A DNA stretch of 64,000 nt from Bursaphelenchus xylophilus. Taxonomy: Eukaryota > Nematoda > Chromadorea > Rhabditida > Aphelenchoididae. The translations under genes were made by a program, and so were the position numbers. Where the stretch lies: the NCBI GenBank assembly GCA_904066235.2, contig CAJFCV020000001.1, positions 7,192,001 to 7,256,000 of the forward strand, read 5' to 3'. Under the pieces are notes generated by a model. The model was not told where the DNA came from. It was given only the letters and a program-made list of their open reading frames with translations, and did no database searches. This document shows positions 34,767 to 46,700 of this stretch, piece by piece; positions within the stretch are counted from its first letter, which is position 1, and the number at the start of each line of letters is the position of its first letter.

Positions 34767-37700
34767 ATGTTAACGCCGGACGAAGAAAGTATCAGACGAC
34801 GGGGAGTTATCGGTTCTGCTTTGACTAGACTCAACTCTTCAGGTAAATACTCCTTTTCCTCTTTTTGTCATCATTAAGCAATTCTAACACCGTAGATAAC
34901 TTGTTGAAGGTTCGAAGGGAGGCTCCGTTCCTTTAATATTATCCTTCGATGCTGAAAGACCGCAAACCTCTTCCGATGAAGATTATCGAGGAGGAATTCT
35001 GGGGTCCGAGCTTGGAAAACGAAAATTGGGATGGAGAAACTCCGAAAACTTCAAGAATTCGTCGACTTCCTCAGATTCCTTGGACTTCAGCTCTGGGATT
35101 TTGGGCCGAGCATTGGCTGAAGAAGGACGGAGAGTCCAACAGATCAGCGAAGAAGAAAAGAAGAGACTTCCAACACCTGATTTCAGAAGGGCTTTCCTCG
35201 CAAATAAGACAAGACATTCGCTCAACACTCCCAGAACTCCCGAAAACGAAGAAGTTCACAATAATGAAATTTCCTTACTTGAAACCTATTACAAAATGGA
35301 CAAAAAATATGGATTACTGTATTTTGCGAAGAAAAAAGATTGGCCTATGGTTCAGAAAATTCTAAATTCGCAGGCGATCCATGAACTCAGTTTGGTCGAT
35401 GATGTAGGTTTTACATTCAGACTTTGAGAAACAGAATTTAGGAGGGATATACGGTCCTTTATTTGGCCATCATAGCTTCAAAGACTGAGATTGTTAAAGA
35501 ACTCTTGGAACAAGGAGCGGATCTGTATTATGAAACAAAGGAAAGGATGAATGGAACTCATATTTGTGCAAAATACGGGAACGTCGAGACGACTAAACTC
35601 TTGGCAGATTCCAAAGCCGACTTTTCGATTCCAGGAGTACGTTTTAAAAGTTTTTTGAAGGATGACCCGGACATTTCCAAAAAACGACCAACTCAGAATC
35701 TTTTAATATTTTGCCTAGTTGCTGTACCATGATAGCTGAATGTCGGCACGAATTTTTAGTTTTGGAAATTACCGGGTTACGGTAGGTAGAATTTGCAGAA
35801 AGATTGCGTTCGTATTTAAAAACACCAAGGAGTAAAAGGGAAAACCCTCGCCGTTTTACGTTTTCGACCATGGGGAACATTTTTATAATTGACACTTCTG
35901 TTCTAGGATGTAGTCTTCAACTACTTTGAAAAATACCAAGGTACCATGTTCAGTCTAACTTTTTGGCATATAACTTGTCTCAACTTTTGAAACCTTTTGA
36001 ATACACTTTTACATAGGCTTACCAACATATAAAAAATGCAGAAAAATAAAAATGGGGGGAAGGTTTGGAGTTACGGCACTTTTTATGTTGGACATACACC
36101 TCGACTTAATTTTGGTTACGTATGTAGATTGTTTTAAATACAAAATGTAATGCCTTGTGTATGTTGTACGACCATCGCGAACTATTTTAACTTCGAGATT
36201 CGTAATATTTGGGCTCACGCATACTGTAGCATGTACAACACCGGTGTGCAGATAATTGGTTACTGTAACAGCAAGATCAGCAATTTCTTAAATTTTTACA
36301 CCCACTTTTTACATCTGTTCCACACCGATTTAAGAAAAATTAAGGAGTTTTTTCCTTTTGCTCCTTGGTGTTTTTATACACGAACCCAATCTTTCTGAAA
36401 ATTGTACCTACCGTAACCCCCGTACACGGTAACTTCCAAAACTAAAAATTCGTGCTGACATTCAGCTATCATAGTACAACAAATATGCAAAATTTCAAAG
36501 GATTCTGAGTTGGTCGTTTTTTGGAAATGTCCAGCCCTTATGAGAAGCCTAAATCTTTAAAAGCTCTCTTTTAAAATGTTGTTTTACGTGGTTTAGAAGA
36601 ACAATATGTTACCCATTCATTTTGCCTGTACTAGAACTTCGATGAACTCTTATGGAGTAGCCGAAACCATCCTGAAGACTTATCCGACTTGTCGATTAAT
36701 CAAGGATTCCGAAGGTCGTCTTCCTGTCCACGTGGCCATTCAAGTGGGGAATATTCCGCTAGTACAACTTTGCTTATTTCGGGAGAGTACGGCCCAAATT
36801 AAAGCAACAAATGTGAAGGGAGACACGTGTCTGCATATGGCAGCTCATAAAGGTAATAAAATTATTTAAAGATTTCGTCCTACAGCACGCCAATTTGTCT
36901 ACACACAAAAAATGGAAAAAAAATAATTCGTTAAAATCGGGGTTTTGTCAAAATCAGAGTTTTTAAACGTAGGATCTTCCTAATTTTAGGAACCATTACA
37001 CTTTGAAGTATGGGCTTTCATAAATGGGATCCTTTGAGGGCAACGGTCCATTATGGGAACATTTCTGAAATCTTTGCGAATATCCTCAAGACCTTTGTAT
37101 CTCTGTGAAAAATGTGTATTTTATGTGATTTTAAAATTTTTTGTAAAGATATAATTTTTGGAATTTTTTAAGAGTACTCGATTTAGTGGTTTTCGGTAGA
37201 GCTGATTACAAAAATCATGTTAAATTTTTTTATAAAGTGTTCTTTGAGTGTAACTTCACTCAGACTCAACAGAATTTGATGAGTCTCGGCGACAGAGAAA
37301 GGCAGAAATTCTTACAAAGATTGAAATTGCGAAATGTTATGTCAGATTGTGCAACTTTTAACCTTGTACTATATTTGCAGAGTTCGGATGGACTCTTGCG
37401 GAGAGATTTAGAAGTCCCGAGCCATATATCCTTCACCAGCACAATTTTTCGGATTTTTTGAGGTCCTTTAACGACAGGGCGAGTTAAAAAATTACAGCTT
37501 AAGGGTTAAACTTGCTCCTTTTTACCTTAATTATGTTAACCATGGCCTTTCAAACTGCTGGCCAGAGTATCAAAAGTATCGCGCATGAAGATTGTTGGAG
37601 CAACATTTATATTTGAGAACAAACTACACTAAAAGGCGAATATTCATTGCCCTTGATATGACCAGCTCTCAAAAAAGTAAATAATACGTCGAATAAAAAA

Positions 37701-40700
37701 TTTTTACAAGGCTGCAGGGTCGCTGAGGATATCTGCAATGATTTCAGAAATCTGCCCGTATGTAATGGACGGACACTTTTTTTAGATATCAACATGTTTC
37801 GGGCCATTTCTGCTTTGTGTGGAGAAGAAGAAGTTAACGCTCCAAATGAACTGGGCAGAACACCATTGCATGAAGTGGCTCAATTTGGAGACGAGGCCAT
37901 GTTGAGAATTCTGTGGAAAATGAATGCGGACGTCAAACTGTTCGATCACGTATGTCCTTGCATTAGGTTCGGAATTTTTACGCGTCAGATCAAATCTTAC
38001 ATGATCGTCAATATAGGGACAGAAGACGCTCGGCCGAGGGTTGACTTCCAGAAAAAAAACAAAAAATTCTCGGGTCGCGATAGTTCGGGTCAACGATACC
38101 ATTTTATAGGTAATCGAGAGATTAGGTCTGAACAGTGCACCTGACGAATTTTGAAATGTTTTCGTTTCGGGACAGGAAAAGAAACATTTTTTTGCACAGA
38201 ATTGAACGAAATTTGAAATGTTTTCGTGGACGGGAAAAAAAAAAAAAAATGGAATGATTTACTTGTTATTTGCATACAATCATTACGACTATCTTCTTAC
38301 TCAACCCTCTGTTACAAATAATGAGTAAACCCTTCCATTTCTTACCCCGTCCCGAAACGAAAGCGTTTCAAATTTTTTTCGAATTCTCCAAAATACAGGG
38401 TGGTTCAGCCGAAGCTTCCATCCTTATTTCAAGTATTTCTCCGCCGATAATGCACCAATTTTTATAAAATTTATATCAAATTGGAGCTGAGGTTCCCCAT
38501 TTTTTGTCCACCAAATATGACAGGCCCCAGTTCAAGAATACCCCCGTACTGACCTTTGACATTTTCATTCCAAATTTTGGGGCCCGAAATCGGTGAAACT
38601 TAGAAAATTTTTGGAATGATTTTCAATCGAGTTTCTCGGACTTGGAAAATATTCGAGTCTTTGGCTAAATAAGACATTTAGATGTAGGTGAAAAAATTGA
38701 CGGCAGTCAACGGAATACTCCTAATTAATCTGAAAGCATCGCTCTTGTGTTCTGGGGTAATAGGCTTCGTTAATCGAAATTTTAAAAAATACGAACAAAT
38801 GGGCGAAACTGTCTATGTGGATGACGAAATCCACCCTGAAGATAAATAACGAGTTGTAAGTCCTGGATTGCCCGAGAAAAGAGCTTTCGTTTTCAATCGC
38901 TCGATTTGGTGCCGCGCCGGATTGAAATATGCTTTTTAGGCACTTGCTACTTCTGTAAACCTTACCTTTTTTTAAAAATTTTCATCGAATTTGGCGACTT
39001 TGTTTTTGCCGGAAATCCTAAAATTTTCCAAGTCCGAGAAACTCAATTGAAAATCATTCCAAAAATTTGCTATGTTTCACCGATTTCGGGCTCCAAAATT
39101 TGGAATAAAAATGTCAAAGGTCAGTACGGGGGTATCCTTGAACTTGGGCCTGTCATATTTGGTGGACAAAAAATGGGGAACATCAGCTTCAATTTGGTAT
39201 AAATTTTATAAAAATTGGTGCATTATCGGCGGAGAAATACTTGAAATAAGGATGGAAACTTCGGCTGAACCACCCTGTAAATTACAGGGTCTTTCAAGAA
39301 ATGTGCAGGAAAGTAGGAGGCTATAACTTTCGGCGGAGGCGGCGCAGAGAGTTCGTTTTTTGGAATATGTATTTTTCAGTGACATTATTTTTTGCCTACG
39401 AAATAACAAGATTTTTAAGTGCAAACTGAGGTCGCTACAACCTTTTGAAAAAGGGGTCTTTTACCCCGAAAACCAGGGTTTTTCGGTTGAAAATGATCGA
39501 GAAATTTCAGAGTTTTTCGGTCGAAAATCACCGAGAAATGTCGGGTTTTTTGGGGGGTTTCGATAGAGCTGACGTTGAAAACAGGGAAGGAAATTGCCAA
39601 CACGTTGAAAATTAAGCAAAAATTCGGCTAGCCTCAACTTGGGGCAGATTTCGAGTTTATTTTCAGTGTTCCGTTTGTGGATTTGGGGGACCTGGAATTG
39701 GCTAGACAAGGCACCTGAATGTCTGTGAAGTCTTTAAAAAACTAGTCAAAGGGGTGTAATGGGCGTCAAAGGGCAGGAATGACAACCAAACTTTTAAACT
39801 GCTAGCAAAAACTGGTTGGCTAGCAGTAAAGTGTCGAAATAAAGAGTAGCCGAATATTTGCTTAATTTTCAACGTGTTGGCAATTTCCTTCCCTGTTTTC
39901 AACGTCAGCTCTATCGAAACCCCCCAAAAAACCCGACATTTCTCGGTGATTTTCGACCGAAAAACTCTGAAATTTCTCGATCATTTTCAACCGAAAAACC
40001 CTGGTTTTCGGGGTAAAAGACCCCTTTTTCAAAAGGTTGTAGCGACCTCAGTTTGCACTTAAAAATCTTGTTATTTCGTAGGCAAAAAATAATGTCACTG
40101 AAAAATACATATTCCAAAAAACGAACTCTCTGCGCCGCCTCCGCCGAAAGTTATAGCCTCCTACTTTCCTGCACATTTCTTGAAAGACCCTGTAAAAGAG
40201 ACTTCGCCAGTTGTGGAAGGAGGGTCTGCCCTAGAATTTGACCCCCACTTTTTTCTGTCTCAACTGATGACATATAGGCTGTTAAACAACTTGGTGAATT
40301 TTTTTCGAAAAATTCGTCATCACGACCGAGATATGACATATTTATTGAATTTCGTTTAATGTGATATATTGTGCTAATATATCGCCGAAACATCGCAGAA
40401 CTGAGTACACATACGTTATAGGCCATGCTGAACAACTTTGCAATTGACCCCAAGTTTGTCAGGTTACTGTAACATACCGTAACGCCCATGCTCAATCAAT
40501 AAATCTCGATTTTCTCGATTTTTTTCAATAATTTTCTCGGAATTTTTTCGCATTTTTGGAATCAGCATCAAATTCTGCATCGGATAGACTATATGCGCGT
40601 CTCCAGATAGGTGTACAAAAATGTCGTGGCGCAACCGGTAGTGGGTCGGACTACCATTCAAAAGGTCCCGGGTTCGAGTCCGGGTGTAAGCAAAAATGCT

Positions 40701-43700
40701 CAAACGCGCTGGAAATTGTACCAAAACAGTTTTAATCTATTGGAACTGTGTTAAAAATAAATAATAATTAACATTGTTCCCTAAAAAGGCTAAATTTTGG
40801 ATTTTACGAAATTTTTGAAAATCATGATTTTTGTGGGCCCAAATCTGCCGAAGGAATGAAAATTTTTTGTAAGCGATTTTTTTGTTTAGAAACAACGCAT
40901 GGCACGTAGAAAGACTATTCCTCAAAGGATTTCGTTCAATTTTGCACAAAACACCACAAAATTTTCGTATTTTGGCATATGACAAAAAATTGAAATAATG
41001 ACTTTCAGGAGTGCTTACGCGGAATCGTTTCCAGTTTTATAGAGCAGTATTTTGCGCTGCTTTCAAATATCTTTCTAATAGCCGCGAAAAATTTCCACAA
41101 CAAAATTTTACATTTGATAATTTGTAGATATTCACATATTTCATGATGTTACAGTATTCAATCTTGTAAAATTTGCTAAAAATTCGACTCCCCACAGTGT
41201 AAAACATGTGTATCCACGTTTGAATGACGTCACTTCTGCTTACTGGGTTCTGGCGGTGCTCTCCGATTAAAACGAAAAAGTTCAACTTTTTGGTGTTTTG
41301 GGCAAAACTGAACGAAATCCTTTGAGGAATAGTCTTTCTACGTGCCATGCGTTGTTTCTAAACAAAAAAATCGCTTACAAAAAATTTTCATTTCTTCGGC
41401 AGATTTGAGCCCACAAAAATCATGATTTTCAAAAATCTCGTAAAATCCAAAATTTAGCCTTTTTAGGGAACAATGTTAATTATCATTTATTTTTAACACA
41501 GTTCCAATAGATTAAAACTGTTTTGGTACAATTTCCAGCGCGTTTGAGCATTTTTGCTTCCACCCGGACTCGAACCCGGGACCTTTTGAATGGTAGTCCG
41601 ACCCACTACCGGTTGCGCCACGACATTTTTGTACACCTATCTGGAGATGCGCATATAGTCTATCCGATGCAGAATTTGATGCTGATTCCAAAAATGGAAA
41701 AAAATTCCGAGAAAATTATTGAAAAAAATTGAGAAAATCGAGATTTATTGATTGAGCATGGGCGTTACGGTATGTTACAGTAACCCGACAAACTTGTGGT
41801 CAATTACAAAGTTGTTCAGCATGGCCTATAACGTATGTGTACTCAGTTCTGCGATGTTTCGGCGATAAATTAGCACAATATATCACATTAAACGAAATTC
41901 AATGAATATGTCATATCTCGGTCATGATGACGAATTTTTCGAAAAAAATTCACCAAGTTGTTTAGCAGCCTATATGTCATCAGTTGAGACAGAAAAAAGT
42001 GGGGGTCAAATTCTAGGGCAGACCCCCATTTGAGCCTGCTTCAGCAACTCGCGAAGTGTCTTTTAAAACATTGCGCAAATTTCTGCTCCCTCCCTGTGGA
42101 GATTTTTTTCTTTTTCCTCTGACAAGAATTACGCATTTCTTGTCTAGAAGCCTAACAGACAAGAAATGGCGGTTTCTGGCCACGACACCCGATTTGATGC
42201 GTATGTCACCATCCTTATATGTTACAATAACTCAGGATAAAGAAAAATAACGTTAGCAATAACAAAATTAGAAAATTTGCACACATTACAAGTCTTCGCC
42301 AAGTCTCTGCCAAGCCTTCGCCGAGAATCCGCCGAGCATCCAACGGCTTTGCCAGGCTTCGTAGGCACCTCTACAACCTTTTTTTGGGTCCACTGCTCTA
42401 CGCCTTGTCGATTTTGTGTTGACCTGAATTGTCGTCGACCCGAAAAGTCGGGAAATTTTACGCTTAATGTCGCACTTTAAATTTGTAGTCGCCTAGCGAA
42501 AAAGTGCATGTCGCGTGGGTCAAACCGGGGAATCACGGCGACAAACGCGAAAAAAATGGGAAAAACGCATAGTGAAAATACTACGGACTTTAGAGGGTTT
42601 TCCTCGAGAGGAACCCCTCGTCGAGAGGAACCCCTCGCGAGGGGTTCCTCTCGATTTTTCCGAATATGGAGGAAATTTGTCGATGTATGGGGTTTTCGAG
42701 GGTGCTGATTTCGAAAATCATGGTAGTTTTCCTCTTTATAGTACTATCTGGTACTATACAGTATGAGGTGAAAATATGGGCTTTTGGCGTTAATGGTGTT
42801 GTTTTGATGCTTAGTACTCCTCAAAAACACGTTTTAAATAACTGGTACTGTTTAGTACTGTCTGGTACTATGTAGTACAAAGTGAAAATAGGGGTACTAA
42901 GCAACAGAACAACACCACTAACGCCTAAAGGCCAAATTTTTACCTTGTACTACATAGTACCAGACAGTACTAAACAGTACCAGTTATTTAAAACGTGTTT
43001 TTGAGGAGTACTAAGAATCAAGACAACATCATTAACGCCAAAAGCCATATTATCACCTCATACTGTATAGTACCAGATAGTACTATAAAGGGGAAAGCTA
43101 ACATGATTTTCGAAATCAGCACCCTCGAAAACCCCTAAATCGAGTATTTTTAGAAAAAATTCCAAAAATTACTTTTTAATACTACTACTTAAGAAAAAAG
43201 TAACAATCAGAAAAAATTTACATCATTTTCGAAATCCCCGTCATCGATTACCTCTATATCCAACATTTCCTACTCGGGGGTTCCTCTCAACGAGGGGTTC
43301 CTCCCAACAAGGGGTTCCTCTCGACGAGGGGTTCCTTTCGATGGCATTCACTTTAGAGGATATTTGCAAGGATTTCAAAAATCTGCCCATAATGCTTTCG
43401 GCCCATAATGGACGTTAAAACAACTTGGCTCTAAACATTTTGTGAAGAAATATGTGCTTGACCTAAGTATACCGCATTTACCTAATATTACAATATTCAG
43501 AAATGAAATTAAGGCGGCTGTTTAGGAAGAGAAAACTCCATTACATGTTGCGGCGGAGAATGGTCGAACGGAGATTGTAGAGGCTCTGATAGACAAGTTC
43601 CATGCTTCCATCAACGCCCGCACCAAGGACGGGAGCACCATGCTCCATGTGGCTGCTCAAGCAGGACATTCTAGTACAGCTTTGACATTTCTGAAGAGAG

Positions 43701-46700
43701 GGGTCCCTCTGCATATGCCTAACAAAACAGGAGCTCTTGGCATTCACGCTGCTGCAGCTGCTGGGTTCAATGATGTTGTGAAGATGTTGATTTCCCGGGG
43801 CACAAACGCAGATTGCAAGACTAAAGTAAATCATTCAAATGCGGGATGGTCAGTTTTTAGGACAATTACACAGCTCTTCATGTGGCCGTCCAATCAGGCC
43901 AAGCAGCAGTTGTGGAGACTCTTCTCGGCTTTGGTGCTGATGTTCATGTTCATGGGGGCCAGATTGGAGAAACCGCTTTACATGTGGCTGCCGCAACACC
44001 TGGGAGCAACACCGATTGTGCACAGATGCTTCTGAAAAGTGGAGCTCAGCCAAATGTCAGACAAAATGACAATCAGACCCCGTTACATATTGCCGCCAAG
44101 AGCGGGAACACGGCCATGGTGAAGTTGTTGTTGAACGAAGGGGCCGATCCAACGCTCATTTCTAATGTAAGACCGTCTTTATCGAGCCTAGTCTTCTTAG
44201 AATGGCGAAACTCCATTGCATGTGTCCGCTAAGAATTGTCATTGTGAGATTGTTAAATTGATTCTGAGCGAGTTGGCTAAACAACGGAGCAAGGAAATGG
44301 TCAAGGAGTACATTAATATACGCACGGAGGTCGGTTAGAATTCCCTGGATATTTTTTTGCAGGAGGGGAAAACAGCGCTGCATAATGCTGGTGAGATTTT
44401 ACCTGGCTCTGCTCACTTTGAGAACGAAGATGCCAAGTTAATCAGCACTTTGATTGACAACGGAGGACTGGTCGAATTACAGACATACAATGTAAGGAAG
44501 GCTTTTCTTAATGCGATCATTCCTTAAGGATAACGAAACTCCTATGCATCTGGCAGCACGATGTGGGAACGAAGCCGTTCTCCTGGCTATTGTAAATAAA
44601 ATTGGAGCTGGGTTGGTCCAAATTGTTCAGAACAAAAAGTCCAAGGTAACATACTTAACAGAAACCTCCAGTTTTAGAACGGCTGGTCCCCCTTGTTGGA
44701 AGCCTGTGCCAAAGGGCATGTTGGAGTCTCCAGGATCCTTTTGTTGCATCATGCCCGCATCGATGTCTTCGATGATTATGGCCGCACAGCCCTTCATCTG
44801 GCTGCTTCTAATGGACATCTCGAATTGTGTAAACTCTTGTTACAGTACAAAGCATTTGTGAACAGCAAGTCCAAGAACGGGGAAGCCCCTCTTCATCTGG
44901 CTGCCCAGAATGGTCATGTCGGAGTTGTCAATCTGCTCGTTCAAGAGCATGGTGCCAGTGTTGAAGCAATCACGTTAAACAACCAGACGGCTCTCCATTT
45001 CTCTGCCAAATATGGACAACTGGGTGTCAGTCAGAAATTGTTAACCCTCGGTGCCAATCCAAATGCTCGGGATGACAAAGGACAAACTCCTTTACATCTG
45101 GCTGCCGAGAATGACTATCCGGATGTAGTGAAATTGTTTCTGAAGATGAAGCACAACAACAACGCCGTGCTTACAGCCATTGACCAGAACGGATTTACTT
45201 GCGCTCATATCGCTGCAATGAAGGGGAGTTTGGCCGTAGTCAGGGAATTGATGATGATCGATAAAGCGATGGTGATTCATGCGAAAACTAAGGTAAATAT
45301 GGCTTATTATTTCCAACATCTTTAGACAATGGAAGCCACTACTCTTCACATGGCTGCTGGAGGAGGACATGCAAAGATTGTCAAGATCTTGATCGAAAAT
45401 GGAGCCAATCCTGAAGATGAGAATAGTGTAAGTTTGGCTCATATCTCTTAATCGGATGCTCAGCATGGAATGACTGCATTACATTTGGGTGCCCGGAACG
45501 GCCATGTCTCCATTCTGGATGCTTTTGATAAAACTCTCTGGAGGAGGTGCTCTAGGAAAGTAAGTCCCACAATTAAGTTAAAACTGAAGCTTGTCAGACT
45601 GGACTGAACGCCTTGCATATCGCTGCCTATTATGGCAACTCCGACTTCATCAATGAAATGTTAAGACATGTTCCTGCCTCGATTAGAAGCGAGCCCCCCA
45701 TCTACAATCATTTGGTTGTGAAGGAGTTTGCCACCGAATATGGGCTGACTCCATTACATCTGGCTGCCCAATCTGGGCACGATGCTTTGGTCAGAATGCT
45801 CCTTAATCAGGGTGTGCAAGTAGATGCCACGTCCACGACCATGGTATGTTGTCTATTAGACTAATCACTTGAGTCTAGAATGTAATTCCCTTGCATTTGG
45901 CTGCTCAACAAGGACACATAGCTGTGGTGGGGATGCTTCTTTCGAGATCCACTCAACAACAGCATGCAAAGGATTGGAGAGGACGGACTCCTTTACACTT
46001 GGCTGCCATGAATGGCCATTATGAGATGGTCTCTCTTCTGATCGCACAAGGCTCCAATATCAATGTGATGGATCAAAATGGATGGACTGGAATGCATTTT
46101 GCTACGAAGGCCGGGCATACGAATGTTGTTAAACTGTTTGTGAATAGCTCGGCCGATGCTCAAGCCGAAACCAAGGAGGGGAAGGTGCCCTTGTGCTTTG
46201 CCGCAGCTCATAACCACATAGATTGTCTAAAGTTCTTGCTAAAACAAAAGCATGACACACATCAATTGATGGAAGATCGCAAAGTAATCTTGTCATCTTT
46301 TGAAAACGTTCCAAAATACGCAGATGCCATAATGGGCGTATATCGAAAACCCTTTTGAAGCATTGGATGTTATAGGTGGGTATTAGATATATGAAAAGTA
46401 ATTTTTCAATCCCGCGAGCCTCTCCGAAGCAAAGAGTCGTAAAATCCAATTGGGAATTTTTGAATAACGCCTGCTAGCTAGGACGTAGAGCGAAAATAGC
46501 AGCTAATAAAAGGTGATCCTAGACCAGTTTTGACGCTCTTTCAAATGGTACATGTCTCAATAAAAAACCGGGATGCGCGGCTCCGACCCTTTGTGAGACA
46601 AAGTGCTCATTTTGATATGTCACTGTTAACTGTAAGTGTAAATTTTTTCAAAGTGTAATTTTGAAAAAAAAAGTCTAAACTCTGGTCAAAGATGTAAGGG

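Larger units (their letters stand above)
40195..42069. repeat. Long palindromic element with two facing tRNA-like units
   Basis: Arms of roughly 750 bp (about 40195-40960 and 41295-42069) are inverted copies with few changes; matched strings include gggggtcaaattctagggca, actgagtacacatacgttat and aggaatagtctttctacgtg. Each arm contains the same 69-nt tRNA-like sequence. The centre is about 330 bp of unrelated AT-rich sequence. It abuts the previous element. Confidence 0.9.

Noticed and set aside
34949..35365. 138-residue open frame on the plus strand
   Set aside because: It is the wrong frame of trp-4 exon 2; the frame that joins to the ankyrin repeats is 34910-35403.
37186..37461. 91-residue open frame in a trp-4 intron
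   Set aside because: Sits within an inverted-repeat element. It has no acceptor that would join it to the ankyrin exons in phase.
39415..40117. Identical 62- and 68-residue frames on opposite strands
   Set aside because: They arise from the two arms of one palindrome. No domain or splice site supports coding.
40623..40691. Functional tRNA gene
   Set aside because: The T loop has one extra base and acceptor ends do not pair. Two inverted copies inside a repeat fit a tRNA-derived module better.
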